Assembly: GCA_035517595.1 (NCBI GenBank)
Contig: DATIYN010000159.1
Location: 1 to 8,138, forward strand
Source of the DNA: RBG-16-66-20 sp035517595
Lineage (GTDB): Bacteria; Pseudomonadota; Gammaproteobacteria; Burkholderiales; SG8-39
Reading direction: 5' to 3'
DNA: 8,138 nt
Position numbers and translations under genes: made by a program. The notes under the pieces were generated by a model. That model was not told where the DNA came from. It worked only from the letters and a program-made list of their open reading frames with translations, and ran no database searches. The first letter of the stretch is position 1; each line of letters opens with the position of its first letter. Of this stretch, positions 1 to 6,169 are shown piece by piece.

Positions 1-215
1 TGCATCGCGCCGTCGAGCTCGATGTGGCCGTCGTTGGTGGCGAGCTCGCTGCCCACCGAATGGATCTCCTTCAGCAGCCCCAGGTTGAAGCAGGGATTGC
101 CGCGCTGGTTCATGTAGCCCCAGAGCGTGCCGCTGGCCGGCTCATACTCGTACTGCGACTCTCGAAGCTCCTTCCAGGCCGTGCGCAGGCCCATCGCGTC
201 GTGCATGTCGCTCAT
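1..215 (-). CDS. Crotonase-family protein, possibly DSF-type signal synthase (partial, 3' end off window)
   Basis: Only the first 71 codons are present. The peptide starts MSDMHDAMGLRTAWKELRES and continues with a strand reading LWGYMNQRGNPCFNLGLL followed by KEIHSVGSEL. An aromatic strand, then an (R/N)PCFN-type motif and a helix, is how I remember the N-terminus of RpfF-like enoyl-CoA hydratase homologues, which make cis-2-unsaturated fatty-acid (DSF/BDSF) signals from acyl-ACP. The oxyanion-hole and catalytic glutamate regions lie outside the window, so activity cannot be judged. The ATG at 213-215 is chosen because AGGGGG lies 7 nt upstream; in-frame ATGs at codons 4 and 8 have no comparable site. 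The gene is divergent from the 78-residue ORF at 469. Crotonase membership is fairly likely; the DSF synthase assignment is an inference, and another crotonase is possible. Confidence 0.6.
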   Translation of the reverse strand, partial: MSDMHDAMGLRTAWKELRESQYEYEPASGTLWGYMNQRGNPCFNLGLLKEIHSVGSELATNDGHIELDGAM

Positions 216-222
216 GATCGTG

Positions 223-228
223 CCCCCT
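223..228 (-). promoter_or_regulatory. Ribosome binding site of the crotonase-like gene
   Basis: AGGGGG on the minus strand, 7 nt before the ATG at 215. It decides the start. It can also pair, with two G-U wobbles, with the TCTCCT arm of the hairpin just upstream. Confidence 0.6.
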
Positions 229-235
229 AGAAATT

Positions 236-251
236 TCTCCTTTGCAGGAGA
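236..251 (-). repeat. Leader hairpin with SD-like and anti-SD-like arms
   Basis: On the minus strand TCTCCT (251-246), loop GCAA, AGGAGA (241-236): a perfect 6-bp stem with a 4-nt loop in the untranslated leader of the crotonase-like gene. The TCTCCT arm could alternatively pair with the true ribosome binding site AGGGGG at 228-223. A 10-bp palindrome, AGAAATTTCT (229-238), overlaps the hairpin's 236-238 end. The base pairing is read directly from the sequence; any regulatory role is inferred. Confidence 0.45.
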
Positions 252-295
252 GTAGTTACGCTCGGCGCCGGGCCCCCCCGCCGCCTCCGGCAGAC

Positions 296-324
296 ATTTA
301 ACGCCGGATGGTTCCGCTGCGCAA
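296..324 (-). promoter_or_regulatory. Candidate sigma-70 promoter for the crotonase-like gene
   Basis: On the minus strand TTGCGC (324-319), a 17-nt spacer, then TTAAAT (301-296). The matches to consensus are modest (about 3/6 and 4/6), but the spacing is ideal and the boxes stand out in GC-rich DNA. Transcription would start near 289 and give a leader of about 75 nt containing the hairpin at 236-251. Confidence 0.3.
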
Positions 325-348
325 ACCGGGGTGTTGCGTTTTTGCGAG

Positions 349-372
349 GGCGCCGCGCGCGCGCGCGGCGCC
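349..372. repeat. 24-bp perfect GC-only palindrome with alternating CG core
   Basis: The segment starts GGCGCCGCGC and ends GCGCGGCGCC, and reads identically on both strands over 24 bp. The core 354-367 is seven consecutive CG dinucleotides. No T tract follows on either strand, so it does not look like an intrinsic terminator. It sits in the divergent intergenic region, about 97 bp before the 78-residue ORF. Alternating CG can adopt Z-DNA or extrude under supercoiling; that role is speculative. Confidence 0.7.
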
Positions 373-455
373 GCGGGACGATCGGATCAGCCCGGTTCTA
401 GCCGAAACGGGGCGCTTGGGTTAAAGTTTTCGGGGTCGTCGACGGCAGGAAATTC

Positions 456-462
456 GGGGGAG
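456..462 (+). promoter_or_regulatory. Ribosome binding site of the 78-residue ORF
   Basis: GGGGGAG on the plus strand, 6 nt before the ATG at 469. It fixes the start at 469 rather than at an in-frame GTG near 331, which would put the GC palindrome inside the coding sequence. Confidence 0.65.
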
Positions 463-468
463 TCATTC

Positions 469-705
469 ATGTACGCGATTGTCTACAAGTCCGACGGATT
501 CCCGATTTGCCAGCAGGTCGCGGGCGTGAGCCCGGACCCGGTCGTCACCTGGAACACCGAGGACGCGGCGAAGGCATTCATCGCCAAGAAAGGCGGCGAC
601 GCCGATTTCCAGGCCGTGCAGCTCACCGACGAGGCGATGGACAAGATCGCCAGGGCGATGGGCTGCCCGGTCGAGTCGATGATGTTCGAGCCCTATCCGA
701 GCTAG
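469..705 (+). CDS. Hypothetical protein, 78 residues
   Basis: I do not recognise this protein. It starts MYAIVYKSDGFPICQQVAGV and ends with an acidic, aromatic tail (MMFEPYPS). Visible pattern: an N-terminal beta hairpin, a helix at about residues 31-41 (TEDAAKAFIAKK), a strand (DFQAVQL) and a second helix (TDEAMDKIARAMG), suggesting a small soluble alpha/beta fold. There is no signal peptide or membrane segment; two cysteines occur, in PICQQ and GCPVE. A strong GGGGGAG site 6 nt upstream, sensible codon use and a clean stop support it as real. It is divergent from the crotonase-like gene, and its stop lies 10 bp from the stop of the convergent deoxynucleoside kinase gene. No function is assigned. 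Confidence 0.7.
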   Translation: MYAIVYKSDGFPICQQVAGVSPDPVVTWNTEDAAKAFIAKKGGDADFQAVQLTDEAMDKIARAMGCPVESMMFEPYPS

Positions 706-715
706 GCCCGGCCGG

Positions 716-722
<7 letters not shown>
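701..722. repeat. Nested palindromes spanning two convergent stop codons
   Basis: GCTAG (701-705) and CTAGC (716-720) form an inverted repeat. Within and beside it are CCGGCCGG (708-715) and CGGCTAGCCG (713-722), both perfect palindromes. The TAG stop of the 78-residue ORF (703-705) and the TAG of the kinase gene (716-718, minus) lie in opposite arms. It may fold as a bidirectional 3'-end structure, but no T tract follows. Confidence 0.45.
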
Positions 723-1348
<626 letters not shown>

Positions 1349-1363
1349 GGAACGAGACTCGGA

Positions 1364-1843
1364 TCAGGCGATCTTCTCCACGTCCTGGCCGGGACAGCCG
1401 GCGAGCAGCTCGGCTGCCATGCCGTGTCCGGGAACCTCCAGCTGCGGCGCAATTTCGACCAGTGGCTTGAGCACGAAGGCGCGCTCGTGCATGCGCGGGT
1501 GGGGCAGAACGAGCCCGGGCGAATTCACCACGTGGTCCCCGTAGAGCAGCAGGTCGAGGTCGAGCGTGCGCGGCGCATTGGGGAACGGCCGCTCTCGGCC
1601 GTGGCGGTTCTCGATCTCCCGGAGGGCGTCGAGAAGCATTTCCGCTGACAGCTCGGTGTCGAGCCGCGCGACGGCATTCAGGAAGTCCGGCTGATCCGCA
1701 TAGCCTTGCGGGGAGGTCTTGTATATCCCGGACACCCGGCGGACCCGCGTCCCGGGCAGTCGCTTAAGCTCGTCGATTGCGGTGTCCAGCTGCCGGCGGG
1801 GGTCGCCGAGGTTCGCGCCCAGGCCCACGTACGCGGCAGTCAT
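1364..1843 (-). CDS. folK: 2-amino-4-hydroxy-6-hydroxymethyldihydropteridine pyrophosphokinase
   Basis: 159 residues. HPPK transfers pyrophosphate from ATP to 6-hydroxymethyl-7,8-dihydropterin in folate synthesis. Seen: N-terminal YVGLGANLGDP (5-14), the loop YKTSPQGYADQPDFLNAV (41-58), and the signature RTLDLDLLLYG (92-102) whose Asp95 and Asp97 should bind the two magnesium ions, then LPHPRMHERAFVLKPL (113-128). The length is typical of the family. The ATG at 1841-1843 overlaps the pcnB stop as ATGA, so translation is probably coupled. The same frame is open far upstream but reads as shadow sequence antisense to nothing functional; the true start is at the family N-terminus. The next gene starts 15 nt after its stop. 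Confidence 0.95.
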   Translation of the reverse strand: MTAAYVGLGANLGDPRRQLDTAIDELKRLPGTRVRRVSGIYKTSPQGYADQPDFLNAVARLDTELSAEMLLDALREIENRHGRERPFPNAPRTLDLDLLLYGDHVVNSPGLVLPHPRMHERAFVLKPLVEIAPQLEVPGHGMAAELLAGCPGQDVEKIA

Positions 1844-3162
1844 GCAGGCGGCGGCGCGCCCTCGCCAGGCTTCTTGCCGCGGCGCCGGCGCTTGCGGCGC
1901 GGCGGGCCGGACTCGGGCAGCAGCATCGCGCGGCGCGACTCCTCGTCCGCGGCCTGGAACGCGCGCCACCAGCTTTCCAGCTCGGAGGGCGCCTCGCCGC
2001 TCGCCGCTCGCAGCGCGAGGAAGTCGTAGGCCATGCGGAAGCGCGGCGCCGTGAGCAGGCGCCAGGGCCGCTGGCCCGCGCGCTCCTCGAAGCGCGGCTG
2101 CAGGGACCAGACCTCGCGCATGGTCGCGGTGAGCCGGCGCGTGATCGCGAGCTTGCCGCTCTGCGCCTCCAGCACCTCGTCCATCGCGGCCTCGAGCGCG
2201 GGCACGCGCCGCTCGCCGCGCTTCTCGCGCGCCTTCCACGCCGCGAGCACCTCGTGCCAGAGCAGCGCCGCGAACAGGAAGGCGGGCGACACCGGCCGGT
2301 CGGCGAGCACGCGCTCGTCGGTCTGCGCGAGCGCGAGCGTGACGAAGCGCTCGCCGAGCGGCTGCTCGAGGATCACGTCGAGCAGCGGCAGCAGGCCCCG
2401 GTGCAGGCCCTGGGCGCGCAGCTGGCGCAGGCAGGCGCTCGCGTGTCCCGAGAGCAGCAGCTTGAGCATTTCCTCGAACAGGCGCGGCGGCGGCACGTGC
2501 TCGAGCAGCGTGGCGAGCCGCTTGATCGGCGCGCGGGTCGCGCCGTCGATGGTCAGCCCGAGCTTCGCCGCGAGCCTGACCGCGCGCAGCATGCGCACGG
2601 GATCCTCGCGGTAGCGCGTCTCGGGATCGCCGATCATGCGCAGCGTGCGCTTTTTCAGGTCCGCGAGGCCGCCGTGGAAGTCGATGACCTCTCCCGAGCG
2701 GCAGTCGAAGTAGAGCGCGTTGATCGTGAAGTCGCGCCGGCGCGCGTCCTCCTCCAGCGTGCCGAACACGTTGTCGCGCAGCACGCGGCCGTGCTCGTCC
2801 TTCTCTGCCGATTGGTCGTCGGCGGCGCGGAAGGTCGAGACCTCGATCGTCTCCGGGCCCATCATCACGTGCACCAGGCGGAAGCGCCGGCCGATCACGA
2901 GCGCGCGGCGAAAAAGAGGTTTCACCTGCTCGGGCCGGGCGTCGGTCGCGACGTCGAAGTCCTTGGGCTCGATGCCGAGCAGCACGTCGCGCACCGCGCC
3001 GCCCACCACGTAGGCCGCGTAGCCGCGCTCGGCGAGTACGTCGCAGACCTTGAGCGCGCTCTGGCTGATCGCGCTGCGCGCCACGCCGTGGCGCGCCTGC
3101 GGCACGCGCTGCGGCCCCGGGGCCTCCAGGCCGAGCACGCGGCGGATGAAGCGCTTGATCAT
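1840..3162 (-). CDS. pcnB: Poly(A) polymerase I
   Basis: 440 residues, class II nucleotidyltransferase that adds 3' poly(A) to RNA and marks it for decay. Seen: the PcnB-type entry HGVARSAISQSALKV (25-39), the YVVGGAVRD helix-turn (51-59), catalytic Asp68/Asp70 in KDFDVAT with Glu107 in TIEVSTFR as likely third carboxylate, the NTP-binding RRDFTINAL (142-150), and RYREDPVRMLRAVR (183-196). The C-terminus is a basic tail, PPRRKRRRRGKKPGEG, as in other PcnB proteins. That tail and the entry motif favour poly(A) polymerase over a CCA-adding enzyme. The ATG at 3162 gives the usual MIK(R/K)FI start; its ribosome site is poor and the previous gene ends 12 nt before, so coupling is likely. Its stop overlaps the folK start. 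Confidence 0.95.
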   Translation of the reverse strand: MIKRFIRRVLGLEAPGPQRVPQARHGVARSAISQSALKVCDVLAERGYAAYVVGGAVRDVLLGIEPKDFDVATDARPEQVKPLFRRALVIGRRFRLVHVMMGPETIEVSTFRAADDQSAEKDEHGRVLRDNVFGTLEEDARRRDFTINALYFDCRSGEVIDFHGGLADLKKRTLRMIGDPETRYREDPVRMLRAVRLAAKLGLTIDGATRAPIKRLATLLEHVPPPRLFEEMLKLLLSGHASACLRQLRAQGLHRGLLPLLDVILEQPLGERFVTLALAQTDERVLADRPVSPAFLFAALLWHEVLAAWKAREKRGERRVPALEAAMDEVLEAQSGKLAITRRLTATMREVWSLQPRFEERAGQRPWRLLTAPRFRMAYDFLALRAASGEAPSELESWWRAFQAADEESRRAMLLPESGPPRRKRRRRGKKPGEGAPPPA

Positions 3163-3174
3163 TCCGGACGGGGA

Positions 3175-3837
3175 TTATCTCAGGGAAATCACCGGCCAGC
3201 CGCGCCGCCCGGCCGCGGCGGCGAGCGTCGCGTCCGGGTCGACCGCCACCGGCCGCGACACGAGCTCGAGCAGCGGCAGGTCGTTGTGCGAGTCGCTGTA
3301 GAAGCTGCTCGAGCCGAAGTCCCCCAGCGCGCGGCCCTGCGCGGCGAGCCACTCGCGCACGCGCGCGATCTTGCCCTCGCGGAAGCAGGGCGTGCCCGCG
3401 ACGCGGCCCGTGAAGCGGCCGCCCGCGCGCTCGGGCTCGGTGGCGACGAGGTGGGGCACGCCGAATTCGCGCGCGATCGGGGCGGTGACGAAGCTGTTGG
3501 TGGCGGTGACGACGGCGCACAGGTCCCCCGCGTCCAGGTGCTTGCGCACCAGCGCGCGCGCCTGCGGCGTCATCGCCGGCCGGATCCGAGCCTGCATGAA
3601 CCCCGCGTGCCAGCGCGCGAGGTCCTCCGGCGTGTGCGCGGCGAGCGGCCGCAGCGCGAAGCCGAGGAACTCGTGGATGTCGAGCGTGCCGGCCTTGTAC
3701 TGCTCGTAGTAGGCCGCGTTCTGGGCCTCGTACTCCTCGCGCTCGAGCACGCCCTCGTCGACGAGGTACTGGCCCCACTCGTAGTCCGAGTCGCAGGCGA
3801 GCAGCGTGTTGTCCAGGTCAAACAGCGCGAGATTCAT
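3175..3837 (-). CDS. HAD-superfamily phosphatase, subfamily IB (SerB-like)
   Basis: 220 residues. Motif I is DLDNT with nucleophile Asp7 and acid/base Asp9; motif II lies in VVTATNS (Thr111/Thr113 region); motif III is Lys156 in EGKIARV; motif IV is YSDSHNDLPLL with Asp182 and Asp186. The helical C1-type cap lies at about residues 15-90. This is the IB group related to phosphoserine phosphatase. Some members dephosphorylate histidinol phosphate or lysophospholipids, so the substrate is not assigned here. It overlaps hda by 4 bp (ATGA) and lies 12 bp from pcnB; I recall this hda/HAD/pcnB order as conserved in betaproteobacteria. The start MNLALFDLDNT leaves no room for a signal peptide, so the protein should be cytosolic. 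Confidence 0.9.
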   Translation of the reverse strand: MNLALFDLDNTLLACDSDYEWGQYLVDEGVLEREEYEAQNAAYYEQYKAGTLDIHEFLGFALRPLAAHTPEDLARWHAGFMQARIRPAMTPQARALVRKHLDAGDLCAVVTATNSFVTAPIAREFGVPHLVATEPERAGGRFTGRVAGTPCFREGKIARVREWLAAQGRALGDFGSSSFYSDSHNDLPLLELVSRPVAVDPDATLAAAAGRRGWPVISLR

Positions 3838-4421
3838 TCTTTGAACGCTTCCCGGACCAGCGGCAGCGTAACGGCCCGTTTCGTTTCCAGCGAGAATCGG
3901 TCCAGCCGATCCAGCACCGACGTGAGCGAGCGCAGGTCGCGGCGCATGCGGCTGAGCAGGTAGGAGATCACCTCGTCCGGGAGCTTGAACCCCCGCCGCG
4001 CGGACTCCGCGCGCAGATAGGCCGCGCGCTCCTCGTCGGCCAGGGGCTTCACCTGGTAAACCAGGCCCCAGGCGAGGCGAGACTTGAGGTCCTCGCGCAG
4101 CGGCAGCTGCGCCGGCGGCGCGTTGCCGGCGGCCAGCACTGCGCCGCCGGACTCGCGCGCCTCGTTGATGGCGTTGAACAGCGCGATCTGCGCGGCCTCG
4201 TCGAGCTGCTCCACGTCGTCCACCGCGCTGCGGCCCGCGCAGGCGTCGAGCAGGTGGCTCTTGCCCGATCCCGCCTCGCCCCAGACATAGAGCACGCTCT
4301 CGGTGAACGTGCCGGCCTGCAGCCGGCGCAGGTGCGCGAGCAGCTCCGCGTTGGCGCCGGGAACGAAGTTGTCGAGCGTGGGCTGCGGCGGCGGCGAAAT
4401 GCCCAGCGCGAGCTGCTTCAT
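3834..4421 (-). CDS. hda: DnaA regulatory inactivator Hda (compact form)
   Basis: 195 residues, AAA+ protein homologous to DnaA. With the beta clamp it stimulates ATP hydrolysis by DnaA and so limits re-initiation (RIDA). Seen: N-terminal clamp-binding-like QLALGI (3-8), PTLDNFVPGANAELLAHL (14-31), Walker A GEAGSGKSH (48-56), Walker B AVDDVEQLD (66-74), sensor I region LAAGNAPP (96-103), an arginine-finger candidate Arg115 in LKSRLAWG, and a sensor II/lid region MRRDLRSLTSVLDRLD (159-174). E. coli Hda, as I recall it, has about 40 residues between Walker A and Walker B; here there are about 10, so beta-2 and the following helix are largely missing without loss of frame. It is first in the operon; an ATGA overlap leads into the phosphatase gene. 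Confidence 0.9.
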   Translation of the reverse strand: MKQLALGISPPPQPTLDNFVPGANAELLAHLRRLQAGTFTESVLYVWGEAGSGKSHLLDACAGRSAVDDVEQLDEAAQIALFNAINEARESGGAVLAAGNAPPAQLPLREDLKSRLAWGLVYQVKPLADEERAAYLRAESARRGFKLPDEVISYLLSRMRRDLRSLTSVLDRLDRFSLETKRAVTLPLVREAFKE

Positions 4422-4455
4422 CGAGCGAGCGTTCCCCTCATGCGAGCGGCTTCAT
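4418..4455 (-). other. Two ATGA-linked mini-ORFs ahead of hda
   Basis: On the minus strand, ATG at 4455 opens MKPLA and stops at 4438-4440; that TGA overlaps a second ATG (4441), which opens MRGTLAR. The second mini-ORF's stop (4418-4420) overlaps the hda ATG, again as ATGA. The bases are certain. Whether the mini-ORFs are translated and couple to hda is unknown. The AGGGG at about 4434-4438 can also serve directly as an hda ribosome site, 12 nt from its ATG. Confidence 0.3.
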
Positions 4456-4457
4456 CG

Positions 4458-4463
4458 TAAAAT
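4458..4463 (+). promoter_or_regulatory. Candidate -10 box for purM
   Basis: TAAAAT on the plus strand (5/6 to TATAAT), with a start expected near 4470 and a leader of about 20 nt. No convincing -35 hexamer is seen upstream. The purine-rich AAGAAGG at 4471-4477, 13 nt from the purM ATG, is the likely but distant ribosome site. Confidence 0.35.
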
Positions 4464-4478
4464 CATGGAAAAGAAGGC

Positions 4479-4484
4479 ATTTTA
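4479..4484 (-). promoter_or_regulatory. Candidate -10 box for the hda operon
   Basis: TAAAAT on the minus strand, starting transcription near 4472 and running toward hda with a leader of about 50 nt that would include both mini-ORFs. The -35 position falls inside the purM start region and matches poorly. It faces the purM -10 box only 15 bp away. Confidence 0.25.
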
Positions 4485-4490
4485 ACCGTC

Positions 4491-5501
<1,011 letters not shown>

Positions 5502-5506
5502 GCCCC

Positions 5507-6142
5507 ATGAGCGAACGCCCGCAAAGCCCCGGCGAAGAAATTGCCAACAGCGTGAGCCATGGCGTAGCGCTGCTTGCGGCCATCGTGGCGGTTCCGTTCC
5601 TGCTTGCTTCGATCCGCCATCTTGGCGTCGCTAACGTCGTCGGCGCGAGCGTGTTTGCGGCGAGCCTGGTGTTCCTGTATCTGGTCTCGACGCTGTATCA
5701 CGCGTTGCCGGCGGGGCGCGCCAAGCGTCTTTTCCTGAAGCTCGATCACGGCGCGATCTACGTGTTCATCGCGGGCAGCTACACGCCGTTCACGCTGGGG
5801 GTGCTCGGCGGTCCCTGGGGCTGGACCTTGTTCGGGCTGGTGTGGTCGCTCGCGGTTCTGGGCGTGACGTTGAAGTCCCTCGGGGGCCTTGCGCGGCCCT
5901 GGCTGTCGACGGGGCTCTATCTCGTCATGGGCTGGCTGGTGATGATCGCGATCGTCCCGCTGCTCGAGCGGGTGCCAAGGGCGGGCGTGGCATTGCTGGT
6001 CGCTGGCGGGCTCGCGTACACCTTGGGCGTCGTCTTCTTCATGCTGGATTCCCGCCTGCGGTATGCGCATGCGGTGTGGCATGGCTTCGTTGTAGCGGGC
6101 ACCGGCTGTCACTTCACGGCGGTGCTGGGTTACGCGGCCTGA
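5507..6142 (+). CDS. Hemolysin III / PAQR-family membrane protein (TrhA/YqfA-like)
   Basis: 211 residues, inner-membrane protein with about seven predicted helices (around 18-37, 43-63, 83-100, 106-122, 135-152, 159-178, 190-210). The family zinc-site residues are present: Ser61 and His65 in STLYH, Asp80 in LDHGAIYVFIAGSYTPF, and His188 and His192 in AHAVWH near the C-terminus. The family includes bacterial proteins once called hemolysin III and eukaryotic PAQR receptors; bacterial roles in lipid or membrane homeostasis are proposed, and haemolysis is not implied. The ATG lies 5 bp after the purM stop, so it is probably co-transcribed, with GGAGG in the purM tail rather far upstream. Third codon positions are clearly less GC-rich than in purM (CTT, GTT, TAT, TTG are common). 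Confidence 0.9.
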   Translation: MSERPQSPGEEIANSVSHGVALLAAIVAVPFLLASIRHLGVANVVGASVFAASLVFLYLVSTLYHALPAGRAKRLFLKLDHGAIYVFIAGSYTPFTLGVLGGPWGWTLFGLVWSLAVLGVTLKSLGGLARPWLSTGLYLVMGWLVMIAIVPLLERVPRAGVALLVAGGLAYTLGVVFFMLDSRLRYAHAVWHGFVVAGTGCHFTAVLGYAA

Positions 6143-6153
6143 CGCAGGGCCGT

Positions 6154-6169
6154 GTAGCCGGATGGCTAC
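6154..6169. terminator. Hairpin between convergent genes
   Basis: GTAGCC (6154-6159), loop GGAT, GGCTAC (6164-6169): a perfect 6-bp stem located 11 bp after the hemolysin III-like stop. The TAG stop of the permease (6166-6168, minus) lies in the right arm. No T tract follows on either strand, so classical intrinsic termination is weak; it may protect or delimit 3' ends in both directions. Confidence 0.35.

Noticed and set aside
273..279. C7 run as a slippage or phase-variation tract
   Set aside because: It lies in untranslated DNA between possible promoter and hairpin; with no coding frame and no repeat expansion, a switching role is not supported.
338..372. Intrinsic terminator made of the GC palindrome and the nearby T5 run (339-343)
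   Set aside because: The T run precedes the stem on the plus strand and becomes an A run on the minus strand, so it is in the wrong place for termination in either direction.
331..468. N-terminal extension of the 78-residue ORF to a GTG at 331
   Set aside because: It would translate through the GC palindrome into an Arg/Ala/Gly run and has no ribosome site, whereas the ATG at 469 has GGGGGAG 6 nt upstream.
1840..3162. CCA-adding enzyme instead of poly(A) polymerase
   Set aside because: The HGVARSAISQSALKV entry motif, the length and the basic C-terminal tail fit PcnB, and the folK linkage agrees.
1364..3778. Upstream extension of the folK frame to about 804 codons
   Set aside because: The part beyond 1843 is out-of-frame with pcnB and the phosphatase and is low-complexity Arg/Ala. 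FolK begins at its conserved N-terminus, overlapping the pcnB stop.
1777..3963. Long plus-strand open frame (about 728 codons) antisense to folK, pcnB and the phosphatase gene
   Set aside because: It is rich in Arg, Ala and Gly with no domain pattern. High-GC codon use on the opposite strand suppresses stops there; the minus-strand genes show clear family motifs.
5507..6142. A haemolytic toxin
   Set aside because: The hemolysin III name is historical; the sequence is a PAQR-type seven-helix membrane protein and nothing indicates a secreted toxin.
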